DNA from: Prosopocoilus inquinatus
Taxonomy: Eukaryota > Arthropoda > Insecta > Coleoptera > Lucanidae
Direction: 5' to 3'
DNA: 64,000 nt
NCBI GenBank assembly: GCA_036172665.1
Contig: CM069870.1
Location: 68,014,212 to 68,078,211 of the forward strand
The notes under the pieces: model-generated
Database searches by the model: none
Seen by the model: the letters and a program-made list of their open reading frames with translations, nothing else
What the model was told of the DNA's origin: nothing
Translations under genes and position numbers: made by a program
Part shown: positions 53,240-64,000 of the stretch, in pieces
Layout of the letters: each line of letters starts with the position of its first letter
How positions within the stretch are numbered: position 1 is the first letter of the stretch

Positions 53240-55080
53240 AGGCATAAAAACTTGGCGCATCCACCGAAATTGCAGGGCATTAAAGGGAAATGGGGAAAAG
53301 TAGTTTCCGATAACATTATGCGGGAAAGTTTCCTGTGCATTTTATAACTCCGTTTAAGTGTTCTGCTTACGATATTGACGAAGAGGAAATTTATGGCGCA
53401 TACACTAAAATAACGGCGGAAGTTTTGAAATCGAAGTTGCTTTGAGTTGGAAAACAAAACTCGTTTTGTTTTTAACTTGCACTTAATATTAATTCCTTAC
53501 CTTGCTTTACGTGGTAAGCTCGCGCTCGTACGATTTAAATGATTGATTCGGTTCGAACATTTTTTATTGGCAGATGGATTTTCAATTCGTTGAATAAAAT
53601 TTAATCTGATTGTTAGATTAAAGTGATTTGCTCTTTAATAACCAAACGAGATGACGGACCCGACCCCCTCAACCCCCGGCGCGGCGCCTCCACCGAAATT
53701 ACCATCGGTTAACGATGCACTAACTCGTAAAATTCAGATTTCACTACGTTAAGTGAGTGGTAATTACTTTCGTCCCCCTCCCGTACGCCTCCCCCGACGC
53801 AGGGGGGCCGGTTATCAACTCCGGAATCTTTCTAGGCCATAACAATAAATATTTTCCCGGAAACTTATTGATTTTAAGGAGCTTAATGAGCGGCGGCGCA
53901 TTTTTCAAGGGGAGTAATGCAATGAAAACACGCAAGCGAGCCCCCGCGCGCTATTTTTAATAGTACGTGCTTCCCCGGGCGTATGCGTTCCAGATTTCAG
54001 ATTTCACAACATTATTATTCCCTTATCTCGAGCCGGGGAGTTCATATTTGAAACGAGCGAGAATCACCTGTATAATTAACGAGCAGATAGTTAATTAAAC
54101 TGTAATTTTCTGCTCGTCCCATTAAATTGCAGTCAGGCGAGGAGGCGAGGGAGGGGGGCGTGCGGGTTTTTAATTATCCGAGTTTGATCCTCTCTCAGTT
54201 TTCCGGGACTTTTTCGTTTGATCTTTGATTGTGTTGCAGTCGCGGGGAAATTTGTTTTGCAACTCGTTCCGGCCGATTAGACACAATCGGCTCGGTTTCT
54301 GAGCTTGCTAATAAAGCTCGCCGGGCAAGCTTAATTTGTATTGGCAGCTTTTCCCGATAATTCTCGAGTGCAACCTGTGTGCATCGGAGATTATGGCTTA
54401 TTATACTGTAAGAAAGTGAAGAAAAAGTTGAACGTTAATTATTGCGAAATTTAATTATCCATTGTCGCCAGTGGCGTACGCAGGATCGATGAATGGAAGG
54501 GGTTCACAAATGAACAGATCTAAAATAATTTTTATCTACCATATAAAGTACAGTGTGGCCCATTTTTGATGGTTTTACAGGGTTTCTCAGTTATTTATAG
54601 GAATAGAAGAAAACTGTTTTCGCAACCCAATGCTACTTTTTCGAGAAAAATTCAGTGGAGAAAACCAAAGTTAGCTATGTTGATTTGTTCGGGAAATATC
54701 GGCCGAAAAAGAATTTTTCCGAAAAAATATTTTTCAAAATATCTCAGTTGTTTGACAAGATATTTTGAAAATTCAAAAATTATTTTATTCAGCAATTAAC
54801 GTAGATTTCAATGGTGTTATTACCTTTTGTAGAAATTACATCAGTTCTGCGAAACAGACTATAACTTTCTAATTTCATATAGGACCCGCAGTTGGCTATG
54901 ACACAAATAAATAGCTTGTTTAATGAGGTTTTCAAAAATATAAAGTTTGATATAATTATTTTTTTAAATAACAATGATACTAACTTTCATTACTTTGCAG
55001 TACCTATCAAGCTATCTATGACACTAGAAACAAAAGAAAATTCAGTTGTTTTCCTCAAAAATCCATTCTTAGAATAAATA
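53240..55080. other. No gene recognised
   Basis: GC is higher at 53650-54360 and the sequence there looks unique. A possible Tc1-like end (tacagtgtggcccattttt) lies at 54550, without a visible partner. Confidence 0.4.
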
Positions 55081-55371
55081 ATAGGGCAGGTCGGAGTAGC
55101 GTCCCGATTACCTTGCTTTAATTTGGAAACTAAAAATATACATGTCTGAGTAGCGTCCGGTGTAGATAGTCCTTTTTATCGCTGATTACTGGAATGATGC
55201 TATCCTGAAACAATACTTATCCCTAAACCGATCAGTGATTGGGCAGAAACCATCCCCTTCTATCCCTTCAAAATAAATCGTCTGCAAAATATTATTAAAT
55301 GAAGTAAAATTATATCGGTATTGTTTTGTCGCCCTTTTCGTGAACCTTGTTTTTCTAAGTGTGTCTGTATC

Positions 55372-56364
55372 ATGAATGCCTTAGAGTTTGTCTTGAGTGA
55401 AAAAGGAAAAGAATTGGTACTACTGAACGGTTTTACATATCGGTTTCATAAAGATTTAGCGGGTGGAGTGCGTCGTTGGTCATGTTCAACAGCTTCGAGT
55501 AGAAGATGCCCCGCTTATTTGAAAATTTACAGCGAAACAAGAATTTTGTTGGAAACAAATGATAAACACAATCATGACGCACTGGATGAGAAAATCTTAA
55601 ACAGGAATATTTTTAACAATTCCGTGAAGAGAAAGGCGACCGAAGACTTGAATGAAAAACCTTTGAAGATAATTCATAAAGAATTAAGAGCAGGAGATTC
55701 GGAGAGACTGACCCAGCATGATATTCGTCGTATAAGGAAGAACATTCATTACAAAAGAAGAAGTGTTCTACCCAAGCTCCCAACAAATCAGAAAGAAGTG
55801 CACGACGTACTCAGGTCTTATGTTGCCGAAACAAATCGCCAAGAATTTTTTTTACTAGTAAATGAAAGCAAAAATCATATAGTTATGTTTTCCTACAAGA
55901 CAAATCTAGAATTTTTATGTAGCTTGAAAACTATATATGTAGACGCAACTTTTAATTATTCTACAAAATTTTATACTCAATTATTTACAATTCACGGGTT
56001 AAAAATGATCATTATATTCCGTTAGTATTTTTCTTATTGCCAGGTAAATGTAAGTATGTTTATAAAATTGCATTTGACTACATAAATCAAGAAACACAGA
56101 AGCTTGGAGTAACATTTGCACCGCATAAAGTGGTAGCAGATTTTGAGGAAGCAATCCACGAAGCTGTGAAAGAAGTTTGGAGTGAAGTTTTATTTATCAG
56201 GCTGCAGATTTCACTTGGGCCAGTCATAGTAAGTAATTTATTATTTCAGAAACGTTGGGATTAATATTTAATGATATATATAAAATTTTAGGTGGAGAAA
56301 AATACAAAAACTTGGTCTAACAAGTTTTTACAAAAATAAAGATGCGGAAGAGGAGAAATTTTGA
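55372..56364 (+). pseudogene. FLYWCH zinc-finger MULE-type transposase, broken
   Basis: Starts MNALEFVLSEKGKELVLL. A FLYWCH-type zinc finger occupies about residues 4-66: GFTYRFHK, RRWSCS, RRCPAYLK and a closing HNH. A basic linker follows, then a MULE-type DDE domain with IYVDATFNYS (first D), KVVADFEEAIHEAV (second D) and the CRFHLGQS box. Damage: one base is missing near 56000 in an A run, there is a second frameshift near 56200, and a tryptophan codon has become TAG across an intron junction (donor 56229, acceptor ending 56291). After the intron the frame continues WRKIQKLGLTS and stops at 56364, so the third catalytic residue is absent. Insects carry many such FLYWCH-MULE copies. Dead remnant of a transposon or of a domesticated gene. 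Confidence 0.85.
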
Positions 56365-57329
56365 GAGATTGAAAGTTTGCATTTTCTCCAGTCACGATGA
56401 AATTTGTAAAATTCTCTTAAACTTTTGTAGTAAGGCGTGTGACTCTGGCGGTCTAACCCAACCCAACCCAATTTCTTACTTTTAAACAAAACAAGATAAT
56501 TTTCTTCGTAAAATGGCAAGAACAAAAACGAAAGGTGCCGATTTCAGGATTAACTTTGTCTTATGGATATGGATATTACATTAAATTTATACTTTTTTTG
56601 ACAGAAAATGACAAAATACAAAAACAGGCCATCAGAACAAACAATAAATAAAAACGGTCGATTGTTTTATATTTGCTTCAGATTTCTATAGAAGATTATT
56701 TCTGCAACATAACTGTTTTAAAACTTACAACAAATTTTTGGTTTCATCCCCTGATAATAATAGCAGGTGTGTTTATTTTCAATTAAAAAGAAGACAGTGA
56801 TAAAATATTATTGCCAGAAATTGAAACTGTAATTTTTGGAGTGAATCAATTAAAAAATAATGTTACCTTTACATATAATATTTTTTTCAAAAGTGAAAAA
56901 TGAAAAACTAGTAATAATGTAAAGTAATAAGTAATAACTTCTCATATTGGATGCATGCTAACTTTTAAACTTCAATTGCTCAAGAACGATTCCGTTTATT
57001 GAACATTTTTGTGCCAATCTTATTTATAATCTTAAAAAAAAAATATTTTCTTCACAGTTTTTTTGTGAAATATGCAGAAAATAAAAAGTTAAGGATACAA
57101 TGCTGAAAGTTACCTCCTCAAACTACCTCTTAAAGAAAATGGAAAAATCTGTTAATGCACAGTTAAATATCTTACACCTGAGTTTGAAATATTAGTTGGA
57201 CAACTTGAAAGTTACAAAATTTATTTCCAAAGAAAAAACACAATATCTTTCACCCCTTCTTTCAGGGCTCCTTTATAATTTACTTTTGGAAAAGGTTTAT
57301 GCATATGAAAAGGTTCTAATGTTCTATTA
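56365..57329. other. No gene recognised
   Basis: Very AT-rich; no MULE terminal inverted repeat was found downstream of the transposase fossil. Confidence 0.4.
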
Positions 57330-57640
57330 ATAATAATAATAATAATAAATCAGTTTATTAAGCGTACAGTTAAACAACATATTTAAAAAAAAAGATAAAT
57401 CAAAATACAGCACGCTTAATAGGTGCGGGGTCAGATGAACTAGTAAGAAGTTACCGTTCCCTGATCTACCACGTATTCGCCCTGAAGATATCGGAAAACA
57501 ATTCTGAATCATACTGTATATTGAATTTTTTTTTTGCATGGGACACGATGGGATTCCATTTTCTGTAAAAGTCCTTGATGTTAAGATCAGAACAGAATCC
57601 GTTAAGAATTCACTTAGCATAACGGCTCATTTTAAAACTA
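57330..57640 (-). mobile_element. Possible LINE 3' end with trinucleotide tail
   Basis: The minus-strand sequence runs through a degenerate coding-like stretch (KDFYRKWNPIVSHAK in one frame), a polyadenylation-like aataaa, and ends in a (tta/att)n tail at 57331-57348. Trinucleotide tails are typical of several non-LTR families. No catalytic motif is present. Confidence 0.35.
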
Positions 57641-59160
57641 TTTATCTGGAATACCTAAGCCATGATTTTGATAAAGGTTATTGGCAATTCTGACAAGACA
57701 ACTAAAATTTTGATTTAAATCATCAGATAGTCAAATAATTCAAATTGTATTAATTTAAGGCCTGGTTCATTCATTAAAAGTATTTAAGTCATTTATAGTC
57801 AGTAATTCTGTTTCCTTTTTATTTCATCCTTTCGTCCACCTAGGATTTCTTGAGATAAGATACACGAATCTAAAATTATTTTTTAAAAACTTTTCAAACT
57901 GTACTAACATTTTTAGTTTCGTTCTTTCTTCACAATAAGAATTTTTCAAGCGAATTGGTATGGAAGGGTACAATTTCACTCAGATTTTTATGCAAACAAG
58001 AGGTTATGGTCGAGGTGGTCTTCAACTCTAAACTAAAGAGGATTGTTAAGGATTCTTGTTTGTTATTTGATAATTGTCGCCGAAGTTCGGCCCACACCCA
58101 TCTCCATCTAAGCTAGGGAATTCAGCGTATAACTTCAATACACATCCTATTTGTTGCTACCCATTTATGAATCGAGTTTTTCTAAAACTTGTAAGTTGTA
58201 GCAAATATTCGTTTACATTATACAGGTTAATAATTTATACTTTGCGCGCGCTGGACGCTATGGTGACGGTTGAAGAACTCATTAAGAATCTTGCGCCCCT
58301 AATTTCGAGTAATGATAAAAACGATTTCAATAGTTTACGACTGCGGTACACACGTGTTGTTAAAAGAACCATTCAAGTCAGGTGACTTGCGCAGTTAAAC
58401 GACTGAATCGCAGATAACACATAGCGTTGCGCAGTAAATCACGAATTATCACGGCCATTATCACGAAACACACAGGGGCCAGGTCCTCCTCCCCTTCGCA
58501 ACCCTCGATAACTCAAACAATTCCAACGGAACGCGTGGGTCGCCTCTTAAAAATCGATCCTTCCGGAGGATGGATCGCCGTTGGTCCGCGAACTCTACCT
58601 TAATAACCCTAATAGGTCCTTACATTATTAAGCGCGGCCGGCAATAATTCATGCGAACCCTCGTCCGCGTAATTAATATTTTCTGTCCGGGGCGCCCGCC
58701 CCCGCCGAAACGTGCATAGCGCGTGGCGGACCTGTCGGGCGGGCTCTCTTCAATTAAAACGAAACGCTCGGAAATAAATAAAATAAGGCGGCCGCCGCCG
58801 CCCCCGACGAGGCAAATATTAAATTTTGGAGCAGTCGCTCCGGTGTTTAATCAGCGTCGAATGAAATACGCAAGTATTTCACTGGGGCAAACAGGAAGGA
58901 AGGAAGGGGGAGGAAAGGTTTTAAAGTGTCGTTGGCAGATTTGAGGAAGTCGGATTGTTGGAACTGAAGCGCGGAGCTTTGATGATGTTGCTCTTTTGAT
59001 CAAGATTTGTAGCCTGTGTAAACTGAAACCCGTAAATAGAAAGAAAGGGTTTTATTTAGCTCGAAAATAATGTAAAATTCGGATGGGTTACGTGGAGAGC
59101 TTTTCCTAAGACTAACCTGCATTGTTATTGTTATGTTTTGTTTTGGATGTTGGTACTAAA
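57641..59160. other. No gene recognised
   Basis: AT-rich on the left, then a GC-rich unique-looking block at 58470-58960. No recognisable exon. Confidence 0.4.
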
Positions 59161-59164
59161 TTGA

Positions 59165-61540
59165 GTTAGGCTAACTATTTTCTGTTGGTACTGTGCACGA
59201 CGACTTCGTGTTTGAAGATCACGGCGGTCGCCGAAATTTCGTTCTATTTTGACTGTTGGACGTGGCGGTGTAAAGACCACAATAAACGTCATGCGTGCGC
59301 GGCGTTCTGGCAAATTGGTGATGTGTCGACGGCCTACAACGTTAGAGTTATGTTTTATTTTGGATGTTGGTGTTACATCGAGTTAGGCTACCCTTTTTTC
59401 GTTGTAACTGTCCGAGTCAAGCTCGGCGACTTCGTATTTTAAAATCACGGCGGTCGCAGGAATTTTGTTCTCTTTTGGCCGTTGGACGTCCAAATAAACA
59501 TCCTGCTTGCGTGATGTTCTGGCTAATTAGTTATGTTTCGGCGGGCTACAATGTTAGCATTATGTTTAATTTTGTTTGTAGGTATTATGTCGAGTTAGGC
59601 TAACCTCTTTCCGTTGGTACTGTGCAGGTCAAGTTTGACGACGTGTTTTGAAATGAATTTGGTTCTCATTTGGCTGTTGGACGTGGCAATATAAAGACCA
59701 AAATAATCGTTCTGCGTGCATGGCGTTCTGGCAAATTGTTTATGTGTTGGTCGGCTACAATGTTAATGTTATATTTCATTTTGGATGTTAGGGTTATGTA
59801 GAGTTAGGCTACCTTTTTCCCGTTGTTACTGTACGGGTCCAGCTCAACGATCTTGTGTCTTAAAATCACGCCGGAATTTCGTTCTTTTTGGCGGTTGGAC
59901 GTGGAAGTGTAAAGACCGCAATAAGCGTGCTGCGTGCAAGGCGTTCCGGCAAATTGGTTATGTGTCGGCAGCCCGCAATGTTAGGATTATGTTTTATTTT
60001 GGATGTTAGTGTTACATCGGGTTAGGCTACCCTCTTTCTGTTGTTACTGTGCGGGTCTAGCATGACGACTTCGTGTTTTAAAATCAAGGCGATCGCCAGA
60101 ATTTCGTTCCCTTTTTCTCGTTGGACGTGGCAGTGTGAAGACCGCAATAAACGTCCTGCGTGCGTGGTGGTCTGGCAAACTGATTGTGTGTTAGCGGGAG
60201 GCAATGTCAGTATTGTTTTATTTTGGATGTTGGTGTTACATCGAGCCAGGCTACTCTCTTTTCGTTGTAACTGTCCGAGTCAAGCTCGACGACTTCGTAT
60301 TTTAAAATCACGGCGGTCGCAGGAATTTTGTTCTCTTTTGGCCGTTGGACGTCCAAATAAACATCCTGCATGCGTGATGTTCTGGCTAATTAGTTATCTT
60401 TCGGCGGGCTACAATGTTAGCATTATGTTTAATTTTGTATGTAGGTATTATATCGAGTTTTTCCGTTGGTACTGTGCAGGTCAAGTTTGACGACGTGTTT
60501 TGAAATGAATTTGGTTCTCATTTGGCTGTTGGACGTTGCAATGTAAAGACCAAAATAAACGTTCTGCGTGCACGGCGTTCTGGCAAATTGTTTATGTGTT
60601 GGTCGGCTACAATGTTAAGGTTATATTTCATTTTGGATGTTAGGGTTATGTAGAGTTAGGCTACCCATTTTCCCGTTGTTACTGTACGGACCCAGCTCAA
60701 CGATTTTGTGTTTTAAAATCACGCCGGAATTTCGTTCTTTTTGGCGGTTGGACGTGGAAGTGTAAAGACTGCAATAAGCGTGCTGCGTGCGAGGCGTTCC
60801 GGCAAATTGGTTATTTGTCGGCAGCCCGCAATGTTAGGATTATGTTTTATTTTGGATGTTAGTGTTACATCGGGTTAGGCTACCCTATTTCTGTTGTTAC
60901 TGTGCGGGTCGAGCATGACGACTTCGTGTTTTAAAATCAAGGCGATCGCCGGAACTTCGTTCCCTTTTTCCCGTTGGACGTGGCAGTTTGAAGACCGCAA
61001 TAAACGGCCGTTAGACATCCAAATAAACATCCTGTATGCGTGGTGTTCTGGCTACTTGGTTATGTTTTGGCGGGCTACAATGTTAGTACTATGTTTAATT
61101 TTGTATGTGGGTATTATATCGAGTTAGACTAACCTTTTTCCGTTGGTTATGCGCGGGTCGAGTTAGACGACGTGTTTTGAAGTGAATTGAAATTAATTTG
61201 GTTCTTATTTGGCTGTTGGACATGGCACTGTAAAGACCAAAATAAACGTTCTACGTGCGCGGCGTTCTGGCAAATTGGTTATGTGTCGATGGGCTACAAG
61301 TTGTAGTTGTAGTCGTTGTAACTTACAACGTTAATGTTATGTTTCGTTTTGGATGTTAGAGTTACATGAAATTAGGCTATCCTTTTTCTTGTGTTACTGT
61401 GCTGGTCGAGCTCGACGACTTTTTGTGTGTTTTAAAATCACGGCGGTCGCCGGAATTTAGTTCTCTTTTGGGCGTAGGAAGTGGCGGTGTAAAGACCTCA
61501 ATAAACGTTCTGCATGCGTGGTGTTCTGGCAAATTGTCCT
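59165..61540 (+). repeat. ~218-bp satellite with four-unit higher-order repeat
   Basis: About eleven units begin near gttaggcta at 59165, 59383, 59597, 59802, 60020, 60244, 60460, 60656, 60875, 61124 and 61372. Common boxes are cgttgg(t/a)act, cgacgacttcgtgttttaaaa, ggcggtcgc, ttggacgtgg and ggcgttctggcaaattg. Units at 59383, 59597, 59802 and 60020 resemble those at 60244, 60460, 60656 and 60875 more than their neighbours, giving a ~860-bp higher-order repeat. A hybrid junction (aataaacggccgttagacat near 61008) marks an unequal exchange. Open frames are repeat products. Confidence 0.88.
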
Positions 61541-61619
61541 AAAAAGATTTTTGGGGAAAATATTAAATTAACAAGGCGAGGAGTTTCTCGCAAGTTTTCA
61601 GGCAGCCAGGCCACTGTGC

Positions 61620-62880
61620 AACTGTGGTATTTTATGCAGCGCCATCTATTGTTAATTGTTAGCCAAGAGTGTGTTATTTAAAATAAAGTGATGCCATTTT
61701 CTTGGGCAAATATTAAAATCTGGAGCAATAATGATACTTTTTTTTCAAATTCATTCGTTCAGGTAATAAAGGCGGGACAGAAATCCAGGTTACTTGTATT
61801 CAGCGCCATCTATTGTTAGCTACAGGGAATTTAATTAACACAGACTGTATTACACGGTATATTATTTTATTGAATTGACTCCGATGGTAATTTTTTTTGA
61901 AAATGAAAATTTTTTTAATTACCGCAAGATGGCGGTGGTATTTTACGCAGCGTCATCTATTGTTGCTAGTCGTGACTTATCGAATACACTAAAACTGTTG
62001 CTTTAAGCGAATATTAAAATAAGAAATCAACATTGCAAGTTGTTCACTTTTTTTTAATTTTCTTGCTAAATGTCCAATCAGCACCGAACACAAGTCGGAT
62101 GTACTTTTATTTATAAATCATCTAGCGCCTTCTATCGAACATAATGGAGAATTTTATTGGCACGAAACGAAATGTACTGACTTCTAGACAATTTTTTTTT
62201 TGAAAAATCGTTCCTCCATCTGTTAGCGTTTTCCGAACTACCAAGAAAGTTGTTGGTAGTAGTATTTCAGGCAACGTCATCTGTTGCACATAAGAAGAAG
62301 CATTGCGAATGTATTTGTATTTTCCGTTGTAAATTGTTCAAAATAACATGAAACGTATTTTTACGTTTTAGACTAAACACCTTTGAAAACATTCCTTTCT
62401 TTTAATGTAAATAAGTGCTGAATTTATTATTAGTTAATATCTAAACGAATAAATACTATGTGGTAGCTTCATAATAAAACAAGAACGCGCTGTGGCCAAT
62501 TTAAATTTCTGTACGGATTCTGGTTGAATGTGGAAATTATCTTCGTTTTTGGAGCTTGCTCTATAGAGCAAGGTAAATCTTGTTGTCCTCCATTTTGTGT
62601 TCCACGTGCGTTTATTTTTCTCGATCGCCAATTCTATTTCGTTTTTGCCCTTTTGAGCAACTGAAAAGGGGTAGAATTTGACACTTGGGCGTCGGTTAAT
62701 GGCCCAGAATTAACGTGGTCAGCCCCGTTTGAACTGTGGAAGTGTTTTTCCCTATCGTGCTTCCATCAAGGAGGTTGTGGTAATAGTATTTCATTCAACG
62801 TCATCTGTTGCACATAATGAGAACCATTGGAGATGTAGTTGTTCAAAATTTCTATTCCATTTATTCATCGTCATCTGCTG
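61620..62880. repeat. Second cluster of CTCF-like motifs
   Basis: agcgccatctattgtta at 61637 and 61801, its variants agcgtcatctattg at 61949, aacgtcatctgttgcaca at 62272 and 62796, and catcgtcatctgctg at 62867, plus a reverse aagatggcgg at 61926. Spacing is irregular (about 140-530 bp). The motif is shared with 42990-44945; the sequence around it is not obviously the same. Confidence 0.6.
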
Positions 62881-63092
62881 AATATAATTAGGACACTAAA
62901 TCGAAAAGTAATGCAGCCTTCCTGATAAGCTAACGTGAAACGTATTTTTATGTTTTAGACTAAACATTCCTTTCTTTTAATGTAAATAAGTTACTGAATT
63001 TATTACTACTCCTATTAGTTATTATCTAAACGAATAAATACAATGTAGTAGCTTTATAATAAAACAAAAACACACTGTGACCAACTTAAATC
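62255..63092 (+). repeat. Direct duplication of ~260-315 bp
   Basis: 62255-62510 and 62777-63092 share gtcatctgttgcacataa, then (after different spacers) gaaacgtattttta.gttttag, cctttcttttaatgtaaata and atctaaacgaataaatac in order. Confidence 0.75.
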
Positions 63093-64000
63093 TTGACCCC
63101 TGAAGATTTTGAAATAGGCAACCCATCAATCAATTCAGAAATAACTTGGTCTCTTGATAATTGCGTTAAAAGCTTGGAAGTAGATTGTGTTGCCTATTTT
63201 CCAATCTTAAGGGGATTTGAAGTTCGAAGATGAAAGTCCGTCGTTAGTTTCTCGTTTAATTCACCGGCGAACAGACGAAGACGGACGAGTTTCAATAAAT
63301 CTCGCAACAAAAAGACAAAGACGGACGAAAGTAAACACCCGACGCGACGACACGACGAGATCGCGCAACAACCATCCAACAGATAAATGTCTGATCCGGG
63401 GCGATGTTTTATTATGAAACGAGGGGGACAAAGCGCGCCGGAAACGCTTCTCGGCTGCGAACAATAAAAACAAAAGTCGAGAGACAGAGAGGAAGGAGCG
63501 CAATAACACTAGAAATAAAAATCAGCGGAATCATAGAGTGAGTAAACGGTCGCTGTTGTTTCGGCGGCGGGCGTCCGGATTGGTTTTTTCCGGGGCCCGG
63601 ATCGCCTGGGAAATCACGCCGATTTATTTACCCGCTGCACTAGATATTCATTCGATTATGTTCTTTTTCTTCTTCTTCTTCTGCTTCTTCGAGGATGATA
63701 TACTTAGATAAAGATAAACATTGCGATGTTAGGTCAGTTTTTATTTACGAGATCCGACTTGTTTGCCGACTTCTTATGAAATTGTACAACGCTTACCTTC
63801 TTTTTTATTTTATTGTGACATGCAATAATAATTTAGGCAATTCAAACAAGTCTGTAAATACGTTTCCACGAAGGAATATATACAGTTTCTATAAATGGTT
63901 CTGTGGTCCAGTGATCTCTGAAAAATAATAAAAATAAATATTTGCCGCTTATAACACTATGTCAGCTATTACGATAACATACATACCACGAACATAAACT
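63093..64000. other. No gene recognised
   Basis: A GC-richer block at 63215-63620 with open frames on both strands but no domain, then AT-rich sequence to the window end. Confidence 0.4.

Noticed and set aside
63194..63509. Overlapping Arg/Ser-rich frames on both strands
   Set aside because: Composition-driven in a GC-richer block; no domain and no preferred strand.

Overview
The window looks like euchromatic, AT-rich insect DNA (a beetle is possible, but nothing here fixes the order). Reasons: short ~50-bp introns, a TATA plus TCAGT arthropod core promoter, mariner and MULE transposon fossils, and many short inverted-repeat elements. Gene density is very low. I can support one apparently intact protein gene: a four-exon wax-ester synthase/diacylglycerol acyltransferase (WSD-type) gene on the + strand at 21483-27508. 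It has a 4.5-kb first intron full of repeats and a GC-AG second intron.

Layout. 0-14.7 kb: no gene. It holds two related tandem-repeat blocks (4.1-5.8 and 8.8-10.7 kb), a hairpin MITE and a ~625-bp repeat present twice, one copy lying exactly between 87-bp direct repeats. 14.7-21.4 kb: a decayed LINE carrying a perfect 176-bp palindrome insertion, two copies of a ~500-bp dispersed repeat, an orphan promoter with a broken signal-peptide ORF, a 219-bp MITE and microsatellites. 21.4-27.5 kb: the acyltransferase gene, with a duplicated dead copy of exons 2-3 and a mariner-type MITE in intron 1. 28.1-29.4 kb: a 326-bp satellite. 30.85-33.5 kb: a 2.66-kb foldback element with a 9-bp target duplication. 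34.2-37.5 kb: a nested stack (repeat, then a TA-flanked TIR element, then a mariner with DD41D spacing and a solo LTR). 38-43.5 kb: three hammerhead-ribozyme-like sequences on the minus strand. 43-45 kb: an array of CTCF-like motifs in ~305-bp dimers. 45-53 kb: assorted direct and dispersed repeats. 55.4-56.4 kb: a broken FLYWCH-MULE transposase. 59.2-61.5 kb: a ~218-bp satellite with a four-unit higher-order repeat. 61.6-63.1 kb: a second CTCF-like motif cluster in duplicated sequence.

How parts may connect (inference). The foldback element's 9-bp target duplication is the size MULE transposases make, and a MULE-type transposase fossil lies 22 kb away. The hammerhead copies suggest small ribozyme-bearing retroelements (retrozyme or Penelope-like) have been active here. 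All boundaries and identities were read by eye; no alignment or folding program was run.
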